In this document: positions 44,852-57,800 of the stretch, piece by piece | Layout of the letters: every line of letters starts with the position of its first letter | Numbering within the stretch: the stretch's first letter is position 1 | From: Gambelia wislizenii | Lineage: Eukaryota; Chordata; Lepidosauria; Squamata; Crotaphytidae | Reading direction: 5' to 3' | Assembly: GCA_030847615.1 (NCBI GenBank) | Contig: JAUMIR010000005.1 | Coordinates: forward strand, 216,550,645-216,614,644 | Length of the DNA: 64,000 nt | The notes under the pieces: generated by a model | The model's input: the letters and a program-made list of their open reading frames with translations, nothing else | Databases searched by the model: none | What the model was told of the DNA's origin: nothing | Translations under genes and position numbers: made by a program

Positions 44852-44885
44852 TTATAGAATCATAGAATTATAGAGTTGGATAGTG
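44852..44885 (-). repeat. CR1 3' tip
   Basis: atagaatcatagaattatag followed by agttgga is the terminal CR1 sequence only. Confidence 0.75.
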
Positions 44886-45780
44886 CAGGATATATATGTT
44901 GTTGCAATTTGCCTATGATCTGAAGAAATGCAAATAAATCTTTGCTTATAAAGTACCCTTAATACAAAAAAGGGTTGTTGTTGTTGTTGAAAAATAGCTT
45001 GCTGTGAATGCCAATTAAAATTATAAAGACCTAGTTTGTAAACTGTTTGAACCAAATGATAGTAGGATTTGCATTCTATTGCAAGAATGTAGGGAAGATC
45101 AATTAATGCTCTTTCTATAGTGTTGCCGTAAATTATTTCTGACAGCATTCTGGCTTATAAAACCAGGAAAGCCAATCTGAACTGGTCCACTGTGTATGTT
45201 TAGTTTGCAGGTAGACACTTGCCTGGCAGCTTGTAATGACTAAGAAATGCCTTTAGTTAGCTGGGGCAAAAAGACCCTAATCCATCTCAGTTTAGTCATG
45301 TACAGCTCCCAGACTATGTCTTGCAAGATGTCAGCAAAACTAATGATTGGAGTCATTCACGTAAGCCTTGGAAAGTATTATGAATTTGAAAAGTTTGAGT
45401 ATTACAGATGGGGCGGGGGAGAAGAGAAATATGCCATTTTTATGGCCCTTTTAATTAGTTTCCATATTCTCAGTCTTTGGCATTTTTGACATCACATTCT
45501 GAAGCTTACATGAGACAAAATTCTAACTGGACCTGACAAGCCTAAAAATTTCCCTTGAGGTATACATGTGGCCTATAAAGCATAGGCTGCTATCTGTGAT
45601 GTGCAAGCTCAATGCTTTGACCATATAAGATGACATATGTATATTGCGTTTTCACATGCCAGCTTGTTAAGAGTACACTTGTAGACAACTCCAGTAAAAA
45701 AATAAAAAATAATTTCCAGTAAAAAAATAAAAAAATAAAAAATGTGAGTTTTTGTTGAAGTCTCTTCTTTCCTTTCCTAG

Positions 45781-45814
45781 GGAGATAACAGACACCATGC
45801 AGCACACAGTTCAG
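45781..45814 (+). CDS. GAS2L3: GAS2L3 first coding exon (34 bp; start codon at 45797)
   Basis: A strong polypyrimidine acceptor (tcttctttcctttcctag) is followed by 16 non-coding bases, then ATG at 45797 encoding MQHTVQ, and a GTAGGC donor. The human protein starts MQPAIQ before VWFG, so this six-codon exon is the expected start. A lies at -3 of the ATG (gacaccATGc), a good initiation context. The exon is far too short to be found by open-frame length and is easily missed. Confidence 0.88.
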
Positions 45815-48800
45815 GTAGGCAAAATACAAGTCTTCGAATTTTCCCTGCTTCATACATACGTCTAGCAATGTGGTCTGAAGAAGATAAATACAAATGTTGA
45901 TTTAATGAGCCACAGTTATAAACATTCATTTCTCACATTCATAATGTGTGTGTGTGTGCTCAAAGGTGTAGTTTTCCAGAATGGTCTTGGAATCCAGAAC
46001 CCATGATCATGGCAGGCTATTACAGGGGGTAGAAATCTCTAACTAATGGAGGAGCTACTGTAAAATAATCGTGAATTATTTGGGTAGCATGCAGGATAAT
46101 AATGTGACTGATTTAAAATGCTTTTCATTATTTTCAAATGGATTCATAATGGTTAGCAATAATGTTCAAGTGTTTTAACTTGCAACCTCCTGAATATATC
46201 AAAGTGTAGCCAAGTAATCTCATTCTCTTGTTGATATTCCTAATAGGTATGGTTTGGAGATGATCCCCCTTTAAGTCCACGAAGTCCACTGACTCCAAGG
46301 CATGGCCCCGGCTTAGCAGATGTTTTACTCTATGACCAGTGGATATCTGTCCGACATGAGGCAACTTTGGTTCCTATGCAGGAGGATCTGGCCATCTGGC
46401 TGTCTGGCTTGTTGGGTAAAGTTAAGATACATATTTGTCTCTGTGGAAGAACCATCCCTCTGATTACCATTAATCAAAGTTCAGCATGATGAACCGAGTT
46501 CATACTAATATATATGTTATTGTATGAAAAGAATTGCAAGTGCCAGTTCCTCCTATTCATGCTGTTTTGTTTCCTTGTATCTTTTCTCTCTCCAAGGTCT
46601 GACTGACTGCTAAGAGCAGAGCTTGGAGACTTTTTTTTTTTTTTTTAGTAGAGGACCCAGAATCCCTAGCTAGCTTGGCCATTGGAATTGTGATCCAAGA
46701 AAATAAATTTTCCATGCTTCAGCTAAGAGTACATAATAATGTCTTTCTGTTATTTTTTAAAATTAATCTTCTGTACACAGTCTTTTTGACTAGCAGTGAT
46801 TAGTCAGGCCAGTCTTTGGTCCCTTTGGTAATGTCTAATTATCACTGCTGTAATCTAAAACACAGATTGCATTCTTAGAGGTGGGCCACCAAGTCCAACC
46901 CCTTGCTCAGTACAACTTCTCAAGCTAAAGCATCCCTAACAAGTAGCTGTCCTGCCTATTTTTGAGGACATCCAGAGAAGGAGACCCCACCACCTCTCTA
47001 GGCAATTGGTTCCATTGCTGAACTGCTCTTACTATCAAGACGTTCCTTCTCATATTCAATTGAAATCTGTAACTTAAAACCACTAGACCTGGCCCTACCC
47101 TCCAAAGGAGAAGAGAACAAACCTGACCCCTCCTCTCTGTTACAGACCTTGAGATATTTAAAGAGTGAAATTATGTCACCCATCAGTCTTCTCTTCATCA
47201 AGCTGAACAAGCCCAGTTCCTTCAACCTCTCCTCATATATTTTGTTCTTCATACCTCTTACCATTCTCATTAGTCTTCTCTGGATCTGCTCCAACTTGTC
47301 TATATCCTTCTTACAATGAGGTGCCCAGAACTGAATGCAGTACTCAAGATGAGACCTGACCAGCACAGAATATAGTGCGACTATTACTTCCCTTGACTTG
47401 GAAACTATGCTTCTACTAATGTAGACTAAAATAGCATTCACCTTCTTTATTACAGCATCACATATTCAATTTATGATCAAGAATAATCATAAGGTCCTTT
47501 CACTTGTAGTACTGCTGAGCCATGTGGCTGTGCTTATGCATGTCTGAATTGTCACTTGGAGTTTTGTCTTTCCTACACAAATGGGGAATGTGTCTCTTTT
47601 ACAGGGATAGAACTGACAGCAGAACAACTGTTGGATGATCTTGATAATGGTGTATTACTGTGCATGTTGATTGGAGTCATTCAAAGTGCAGTTAAAAAAA
47701 GTTGTAACCCAAACGACTTAAGTGTAAGTGATGTGTTCATCATAATACTTTAAACATAAAGTTATATTACCTACAGATTAATGCCTACCAATGTTCACAT
47801 GGAGAAAGCAGTATGTGAACTGAATATTTGTTTGGCCTGTTAAACACAATTGTGGCAACATCAGAAAGTGCCTTTGCATTATCCACAGTTTATAACCAGC
47901 TGTATGTGCTCATATTCTGGATCCATTGTATGTAGGCAGTCAAGTGAAAGCCTCAGGGCAGAGCTTTTTAAAATTACTTTTAATAAGAGTGAGTATAATG
48001 ACATATTGAAGGTGTCTATAACTGAGCAGTGGTGGGGTACCATTGCTTAGCAAGAAACGGCTTTACCATGTCATTATAATTAATCTTGAAAATAAGTTTC
48101 CAAACTCTGCCTGAGAGTGTTGCTGAGCAGTAAACGTGCCATTGTTCCTTGCATATGCACTGATGTTGCCTTCCAGCACTGATGTTAATGTAGTTTTTAT
48201 CTTTATTTGCTTATATTTATTTGCATTGATTGAGTAGTCACCATTACATTGTGCCTTTCCTCCACCAAGCTCAAGGCAGATACACAGCTCTCATCCTTCC
48301 CAGTTTTATCTTTACAGCAACAATGTTACCCTGCTAGTTCATGGCTTCCATCTCTATGGAATTGTGAGTCTGCTCCAGACTCTAGCCTTGGACTTGAAAG
48401 GAGCTATCCAAGATGCTGAACACTATCTCCCAAATAGATTCAGCAGTTTGAATAGCTCCTTTAAAGTTGGTATTAAAACCCAGAGCAGATTCACTGCTCC
48501 ACTAATACGGAAGCTGCTAGTTGGCGCTGCAGTCCTGTGGGATATTGCAGGGTGAGAGAGAATTACTGGGCCGAGCTCAGCCGAGGAGTTATGGTTCTGA
48601 TAATATCTTATTTTCAGATAATGCATTCATTATACCTATTCCTAGAATCCATCTATACTCTGTAATTAGCTTCATATTTCTTTAATCTGCACCATGGACA
48701 ACTAGCATACATGTCCCAGCTTGTAGAAACTGACTCTGCAATAAGACAAGGGTATAACACCTAGGTTTTTGCATCAAGATTTTTGGAGATACTGGGATGC

Positions 48801-51800
48801 ACAGTGTTACTTACAGCCTTAGAGTTCACCTTCCTTTCCTCATGTAGCCCAGATACAAGCTGTTGGTTAGAGGACTGACGGCCAGGAGCACCGTAAGACA
48901 GTGATGGTTGAGGTGGCATGTGGTAAGAATGGGATGTATGGCACACAAGTACTGAAATGGGATATAAACTGCAAAGGAATCAGGAAATGCTTTGGGACTT
49001 CTGGGAGATTTTTTTGGGGGGGGAGGGTGTCTAGAGAGAAGCAGGGGATTCATTGTAAATGACTGGGTGGAAAAGGGCTAGATGAGGGTGAGGGGAATAG
49101 TGAACACAACAGGACTATGACAGAAGGTATGCCACATTGCCGCCAACAGTGTGGTCAGATTGGAGAAAATGTGGCCTACTGAACTGATGTAACAAGGGTT
49201 CTTAAGAGACTGAGGCTGCAATTCTGTACCCATTTACCTGGTTGTAAATCTCACTGACATCTGTGGAAATTCTCTGTAGTCATACACTGGATTATACTGT
49301 TTAATTGCTGCTTGGGTAATGTATGTGGTGGTTAGGATTGCAACAAAGACTGCTATATCCCTGTGAAAAAGAGAAGCTACAGTAATTTGGGAAAAAAAAT
49401 CTACTGATCTTAATGTTCTCAAATGGTATATGAACTGAAATTCATTAGGATCATATGTTAAGTCTGCTGACAAACTTGTACTACTTTTAGATTACTGGAG
49501 TAGTGTTCTGTATACCCTTAAGGTTTCTTCTGATTTTTCCACATGATGTTCTACTACTCCTTTTCTATAATTTGCTGGTACAATATTTTTTTCAACTGTC
49601 TTTCAAACCATGTTTTCAAGTATCAAGTCAGGCAGTTATGGGTTGTATTCTAGTTTTAAGGAAAGTGTTTCTGACTACCAAATGCTAACCTCCACAGACT
49701 TGGGAGCATGGTCTATTTATTCCTTTCTCAGTACAGCCAGTCAAAACCACTTCAATCACTATTGTTATATATGCAACATAAACCAGTTTCTATTGCAGTA
49801 TATTCTGAAGGGGCCTTTCATTTGATCACAAAACAACCCTCCCAGCTTTTAACACACTTCCCTTTTGAATGTAAATTGTAAGGGTATTGTGATGATATAA
49901 CTTGCAGTTGTGGCTGATGGCTTTCATGACACTCTGGTGGTGAATCTGTACCAGGTGTACTTCAGATCTTGAAGAAAGTATCCAAAGTACGTACTCAGCA
50001 CTATCCTTGAAATAGATTCTTTACCTTAGATACCAACTTTAAAGTCCAGACTAAAATCTGAAGTGGATTCACTGCCCCTGAGTATAAGAATTCTGCAGGT
50101 TTTCTAGGTGACACAAATAAACTTTACTTCCCCATTTTCCTTTTCACAGGATTTCCCTTTGAGAAAAGTCCCCTGTAAGAAAGATGCTCCTTCAGGATCC
50201 TTCTTTGCCAGAGATAACACAGCCAACTTTCTGAATTGGTGTAGAAGCATTGGAGTGGATGAGACTTACCTCTTTGAATCTGAAGGCTTGGGTAATTACT
50301 TTCACAGACTTTTTAAAAACAGTGTCCCACAAAGGCCTTGTTACTGAGTTCTATTTTAAAAATATGAAAAATGTTTGAATTAATTTATTCTTACAATTCT
50401 TTTGTAAAGTACCTTTAGTAAACAGATTGTGCACAACATTCTTATGAACTATGTTGAAGAAAGAATAGGGTAAAAATTCACATGTGCTAAGAGAATGAAC
50501 TATACTAATGAAAAGAGAACCAGGGGATTGTCCAATGGGTGAAAAAAACTCCTCACAGAATGCAAAGAGAATCCTACCTGTCCTAATGGCCTTCTGTGTG
50601 ACTTCGTCATATAGTATTATGAAGGAGGGGGGCAAAAAAGGCCAAAAACCTTGCTAGAAATGTCTATGGCTTTTCCTGTATATTTTTAAAAAACAGTGAG
50701 GGAGGTGCACATTCCTGCTAGTTAGGACAAGTTAGTTGATTTCATTCGCCTGCCCAAATGAGAGGAAGTGCAAATCTGTTTGCCCGGATGAGCACAGGGG
50801 CAGGGCTTGCTAACAAGACAAGTGCTCGCTGCTGCCATGTTGGAGTTTCACCTTAGCGAGCAAGCACTAAGGCAAGAAAATGGGGTTTTGGGGGGAGGGG
50901 GTGTTGGTGTTTGTTTTTGTTTTTTTCTCTTTTGTGCTCAATTAAAAAATTGCTCAATTGCACCTTGGACATCATTTAAAAAAAATAAGGTTGGCAGTGG
51001 CAAATTGAGGTAAGTACAAATGCGAGTTAATCACTCGTGGCCACCATATTTACTAGCGGGCATGCAAAGTTTATGGGGGCAAAAAACCCATTAGGACAGG
51101 TCGCAGCTGCTGCAAAATGTCACTACTGCGAGGCATTCCTTTTTTATGGACTCATATACCTGGGCCCCGGGCTTTTTGTTCAGTTTTAGAAGAAACAGAA
51201 AAATGTTCATGCCAGTCCTCTTGAGAACTTTGTCATAGCGGAAGTAACATTCTAAAATAGGGGTGGGCAACTGTGGAAGGCTAGGGGGCCACATTAAACC
51301 TCTAGGAGAGTTTTGAGGGTTGTACCTGTTCCTGCAAAAAATAAAAATAAATAAATATTTTGCTCCCAAACACATCTAGGGGGTCTGGGGGCATTTTCAC
51401 TATGTTTTGGGTTTCACAAAAGGTCTCTCCTAGGCATAAATTGGCCCAGAGGACCTACAAAATGTTATGGAAATGTACCCTTCACACTCAGTGGAAATTT
51501 TAGAGCATTTTGGGGCTTTTTTTTTTTTTTAAAAAACCTGTTAAAAATGTTTTTGACTCCTGGGCCCAGGGGACTTCTTAATGTGGTGGAAATGCCCTCC
51601 ACTCTTCCTAACATGCATGGGGGGCAGGGAGGAATTCTGGAGCAAATAGATTTTATATACAAAAAATGCTTGGCCCCTGGGGGCCCTACAAAAATGGCCC
51701 TGGGGCACTTTGCCCATCCCTGTTCTAGAATAAAAGTGGGAAACTAGTGATTTGAGGTGAAAATTCCTACAATTCCTCACAATTGCCTATGCTAACTGAG

Positions 51801-54800
51801 GCTGAGGGAAATTATAGGCAAAAAGATGTAGGACTAGAGATGTCTAACCCTGTTCTAGAAAATTTCATGCAGATGCAGAAGTAACAAATCTTAAAACTGA
51901 GCTGGACAGGTGTATTGTCTATGTTGTATCATGCTCTTTAATAGAATAGGACGCTTCTCTCAAAAGATGTTGATATTTCCTCTCTTCCTCTGCAGTGTAT
52001 CCGCATAACTATACTCTGAGTTCTTTCATGTTTTTTCATGTGGTGACTGATCTCATTTCATTCTCTGACTTATGACATGACAGGCTTTTCATCTTATGGC
52101 AAACTTTCAAATTTCTGGGGTGAGTCACCAGGTGATGAATCACAATATTGAAACCTTGGCACCTGCACCATGGCAGCAACTGTAGCTATTTCATCATGTT
52201 AAGTACTGCCAGAAATAGTTGTGTGATTCAGCTATAGCTGGAGATTTTGGTCAGTGGCAATATTTTCCCCCTGTAAATCTGGGCATGTGTGTCTTGCATT
52301 TTGAGGCATTTTCAGATAATCTTATTTGGAAATGGGAAGGAAACTTTCTTCCCAACTCAAGCCTGGCTAGCATATTTTATTTTTTGCCTCACCATTTCCT
52401 TTTAATCTTAGGATCCTCCCTTGAGCTTGGAAAGTAAAAACTATCCTTCTCACATATGTACAACATACAAGATGCCAGGAAAGCATGAATGAAATGTGGA
52501 CCCTCTGCTGGACTCCAACCTAGAAAAAAGAAAATATTGTGGAGAAGGATGAGGTTTTGACTGCTTCTGACATCAAAATAGTGGAAGCCATGTCTTTGTT
52601 TAGAACAGTGTTACAGAGATGTCCTGAAGGAGGTGTTAATGTCCTGTAAAATTGAATGACATCACAGAATGTGGGATGGTCCAAGAAGAGTTTACTGGCT
52701 GAGTGACTGAAGAGGCTTCAGGTTTTGCAAAGTGATGAGGATATAAAGTAGAGAAGCCCCAATTGGTATGGATGGCCAGAGCATGTAAACCTCCCAAGCA
52801 TTAATGCTGGACAAAGCCTGAAAAGACAAGATCACAGTATTAGGGAAGTAAAATGATGGCCTTTCAAGCCCAACTGCTCAGATCAAATCCTTCTCATAGC
52901 TACTTTTCTGCACTTCCCATTCGGATTGCCTGCAGGATAGCCTATAACACAGGAAGCAAACAGATGCCCTCCAGTGTTTAGGACTACAGCTCTTTATAAT
53001 GCCTGATGATTGAATATGCTGGATAGGGCTTATAGGAGCTGTAGTCCAAAATGTCTAGAAGATACCAAGCAGATTAGGGAAGGCTGTTATATTTATTTAT
53101 TTAATTTATATGCTGCCTTTCTGCTAGCTTGGGACCTTTGCCCTGGTGGCGCAGTGATTAAATTCCAGTACTGCAAGCCACAACATTGCAAGTCCGATCC
53201 CAAGGGCTCCAAGTTTCACTCAGCCTTCCATAAGTTGGTAAAATGAGTACCCAGCTTGTGGGGACAATTAGCTAACACGCACTGCTTGGAGGGTGCCTAG
53301 CATGCTATAAAAGCAGTGTAGATGTGTAGACGCTATTGCTTAACAATTTGTAAGCTGCCCTGAGAGCCTTCATGGCTGAAGAATGGAGTATAAATACCTT
53401 AAATAAATAAACGTTACAAAGGATCTGTACACCCTTTCTTTCCAAGTGACAAATTCTATTCTTCATAGCAAAGGGATGGTAGATATAGCATGGTGATGAA
53501 ATTTCATGCAGAGTTGCTTAGGGAGAGGTCTATGTTCCTCATTCTGTTACCTTGATAAAAGGAGGTGCTGGATTTGTGCATTTGTAAAAAAAAAAATATT
53601 CTCTTCATGAAAAGTTTTTACTGATTTGATCTATGGATTGTATGAAGTGGTTTGCAAGGATCAGATGCCCTTAATTAATTACTTCCTTCCCACTGAAGGC
53701 CAGTGTACCGTGGCAAGCAGGCCATCAGTGATTGCTGTATTACAAAAAGTGCTTGTAACTGTATGTGTGTGATTGCTAAATTAGACAGTCAGGGGATCTT
53801 GTGCCTGCATTGGCAACAATTCGTTGGTTGCAATAGAAAGATGAGTTTTGTTTTTTTTTTTAAAGAAAGATGAGTCTTGAATTCTATCCCCCTTTATATT
53901 TTCTTTCTAATTAAGTGGCTATGAAAATATGAATGGTCTAATAGATTCAGAATGATTCTCTTAAAAAAAACACCTTCAGCATTTCATCCCTTGTTGAATT
54001 TAATTGATCTTGTGCTGGATTTGCACCTGGAAGTTTGGACTCTCTGCCTGTAGCATTCAGGCTTGATCTTGTAACCAGCAACTATCAGACCAGGTTTTTC
54101 CAGATGGAGCAAAATGTTTTAATGCTCATTAAGACTAGTAGTTCAGAATTGTATTGTTAATTAAGGTTTTGGCATTGTCTGTTTTTTAGATAGATGCACA
54201 CCCATGTAAGTTCTAGCCCTTAACAAGAAGTACTGCTTAAATTGTGCAATCCTTGTGCTTGTTGAAACATGACACTTTACATATTTGCTTTGTTTAAAAA
54301 CAAACACACACCCAGGACTGTGTACTTGCGGAATGCATAATGTAAACTCCAATTTTGCACTTCAGTCAGCTTCACTGACAATGACCTGTATTTTATACTC
54401 AGTTGAATCTAACTATCTTTAGAGGAAACATACTGTATGTGTTCAATCTTAGTTATATGATTTTGTTATTATTTACTGCTATTTTACTTTTTTCCTCCTA
54501 TAAATGAAATTTGTGACATTTATACTTGGAATCAGTTTCTCTTGGATTTGGTCATGAAACTTGCACAACATTGTGTCTTGTTTTAGATGTCACTCAAAAT
54601 ATTCAGAAGGCTGCTAACTACATACATTTTCTGGTTTATAGTTGCTGGCATAAATGGATGCTTTGTGTGTTCTTGGCAATGAGCCTCATCAGAAGGGCTG
54701 AATTCTTTTTAAGCCTTCAGTGCCCTTTTGCCAGCATTTTTGGCTGGGAGAAAGAAAAAAGGAGGGCTTTGTGCTAGGGTACTAGATTCCCATGTGTGGG

Positions 54801-57800
54801 CACAGAGCTCTGACTCTACACACATCATCTGAACAATACAAGAGCCTTAACAATGTTGTCCAGTGAATACTTGAACTTTAACAACGAGGCTGAAATTCTT
54901 GTGCAGTAATGAACTTTCTCTAAGTCACTGTGTGAAAATATTGGCCTAAATTGTACGCTGACCCATATGCATTGAGGAAAGTGCATGTGCTTCTGCCCTC
55001 TTTGCCCCCTGCTTCATGATATGGCCTGTGCACCTAAAATGTAATGTGTAGAGGCCTGTTTTATACAGACTGAGAGAAAGTTTTGACCATTGACCATGTG
55101 AAGTAAGATGCTCTCACTCTGTTCTATCTGTGTGTTACAGATCAGGGAGCTGTTTTCTAATTTGCCCCCCACTCCTCATGTAAGCATTCTTCTCCTTCTC
55201 CTTTAAAGTAGAAAAGAGTATAATGAGATACTATCCATTGAGAAATGCTGTTGAAGCAAATGACAATCTGTTGCATATCCATACCATTTGCTTTTTCCTA
55301 CATCTATTCCTCTTGTATAACAAAGATTCTCTGACACTATGAATAGACATCACAGAAGGCAGACTTCAGAGCAAATGTGATTTTGGTAAAGGAATCTTCC
55401 TCAGGCAAAGTAGGGGAATCTGGTGCAATCCAGATCTTGTTGCATTATAATTCCTATTGTCTATAACTCCCATTGTCTCTATCTTGCTAGTTAGATGGTA
55501 ATATGAACTCCCTTTCATCAGCCCTACAGGTTCCTTTCCTCACTGGCCTAAGGATTTGAAGCAAAAGCACATAAGATTGGTTTGTGTGTGTTGGGGGGGG
55601 TGTTGACCAGTTGATGTGGACACTGCCAGATTTTCATGATGACTGAAGCTAACATATTAGTACTTGGGGCTGGAAAATGATCAGTTGCAGGTGGGATTAC
55701 ACATAAAGAGCAGTGTGGGACAAATGTTACTAATACAGGGTTGCATGTCTCTATGGATGTAACTGTTAGGATAATATCCCTTTAAGTACAGAGAAAAAAT
55801 GTTGGAGCAACAGACCACTCTAAAGTCTCCAGATGTTTTTTGGAAGGCGCTTGCTGCTTGTGAGTCTTTTTATTGTGGGTGATAGTGGATCAGAGCTGTG
55901 ATAAAGCCTGCTAGCTGCAGTCTTTGTTTTCCAAGCCCTATTCTGCTGCATAGTTTATCTGCTGTTTGGCTACTCCTGGGTCTAGTTCGTCCCCAGGCTG
56001 TGCCAGTCACCTCTCAGTGAGCCTGTGTTGAGTGGACAGTTACAGCTTTAGGAAGCTTTGAATCTTTGTCTTTGTCTGCCATCTCAAATGCATTTAGTCT
56101 GGACAAATTTCACTGACCCAGAGATACTGCTGTGTGTGTAATCTCAAACTAACATCTCTTTTCCCAATGTATCCTAATTTTCTTGCAGTTCTGCACAAAG
56201 ATCCAAGACAAGTATATCTTTGTTTACTGGAAATTGGCCGCATTGTCTCGAGGTGTGTATTCATTGCAGTTCTCTCAGGCAGATGTTTTCAATACCATGT
56301 GAGCATTTAAAAGATTTCCCAGAGTTTTCTTCACGCGAGTTGGGGTACAATCCTATAGTGCAGTCATGAGTGGGCATCCCAGGGGCCATGGAATACAATG
56401 CACCTCCCTTTCTCTGTGTTCTTTCCAAATAGCGATGGAAAGATCTGTCACTGCTGTTGCCCCATAAGTCTCCAATGCTTCCATTGTGATTTAAATCATT
56501 GTATAAATCTATTTCTTAACAAAGAGCTGTTTTTATAAACTAGGTTGATTTAGGGTCCAGGATTGATCACCAATGAGCACTTGTTTGGACGTTTTCAGAC
56601 TGTTTGGAAAAAAAAAATTGGGGAGGCAGATGAATCTCCAGATCATTTACAGCACACTGTGTTACCACATATTTGGGGATGTGTGTAATGGTCATAACCA
56701 CATTGTTCTTAATTTAATGCAGTATCTTTTCTCTCCTCTTCTGTTTTCTAGATATGGAGTTGAACCTCCTGTTTTAGTAAAACTGGAGAAGGAAATTGAA
56801 TTGGAAGAAACCTTATTGATGTCCTCTGATCCTGTAGCTCCTGTTGTTGCCCCCAAATCATGTTGTCAACACGAAGCATTGCATGAGGCAGTAAATATCA
56901 TGAATATTTTGTCCTATGAAGGTTTAGTGTTATGGGAGAGTAGGATCAAGGGAGGAGCTTGGAACGCTGATGCTTGTTTGCGAATTACTGTCCAAATGAG
57001 GCCGTTTGCTGCTCTATCAGTTAGGGATATGAACCTTTGCCTATTTTGTTCTTGCATGAAAGAACAAAATTATTTGTGCATTTTTGAATTTTTTAAAAAC
57101 TTTGGAACTTCTTCATGTAAAATTTGCTTGCATAAAAAACTTACACTACTGCGGCAGCTAAAAAGGCCAATGCGATTTTGGGCTGCATCAATAGAAGTAT
57201 AGTGTCCAGATCAAGGGAAGTAATAGTGCCGCTCTATTCTGCCTTGGTCAGTCCTCACCTAGAATACTGTTTCCAGTTCTGGGCACCACAATTCAAAAAG
57301 GATATTGACAAATTGGAGCGTTCCAGAGAAGGGTAACTAAAATGGTGAAAGGTCTGGAAATGATGCCTTATGAGGAGAGACTTAGGGAGCTGGGTATGTT
57401 TAGCCTGGAAAAAAGATGGTTAAGAGGCGATATGATAGCCCTGTTTAAGTATTTGAAGGGGTGTCACGTTGAGGATGGAGCAAGCTTGTTTTCTGCTGCT
57501 CCAGAGATTGGAACATGGAGCAATGGATGCAAGCTCCAGGAACACAGATTCCACCTCAACATTAGGAGGAACTTTTTGACAGTAAGAGCTGTTCAGCAGT
57601 GGAACACACTCCCTCAGAGCATGGTGGGGTCTCCTTGGAGGTCTTTAAACAGAGGCTGGATGGCCATCTGTCAGGGATGCTTTGATCGTGATTTCCTGCA
57701 TGGCAGGGGGTTGGACTGGATGGCCCTCGTGGTCTCTTCCGACTCTGCATTTCTATGATTCTATTACAATGAGAATTTTGTAAATGGATCTTTATTTAAC

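Larger units (their letters stand above)
34767..45780 (+). other. GAS2L3 first intron (putative)
   Basis: 11 kb of non-coding DNA between the CpG-island exon and the first coding exon. It carries the minisatellite, SINE, hAT, CR1, MITE, Tigger-like, L1-like and L2-like pieces listed below. 38050-39080, 39910-41510, 41730-42100, 43545-43970 and 44180-45780 show no recognised family apart from a CR1 tip at 44852. Additional 5' UTR exons cannot be excluded. Confidence 0.6.
50292..56188 (+). other. GAS2L3 intron between coding exons 4 and 5
   Basis: 5.9 kb. It contains a family B-like copy (50700-51110), an hAT element (51258-51722), a MITE remnant (about 52970-53075) and a SINE (53139-53411). 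51860-52960 and 53415-56188 show no recognised element or conserved open frame. Confidence 0.7.

Noticed and set aside
56573..57202. 209-codon frame around GAS2L3 exon 6
   Set aside because: It joins intron, exon 56752-56890 and intron. Splice sites and phase show that only the exon is coding.
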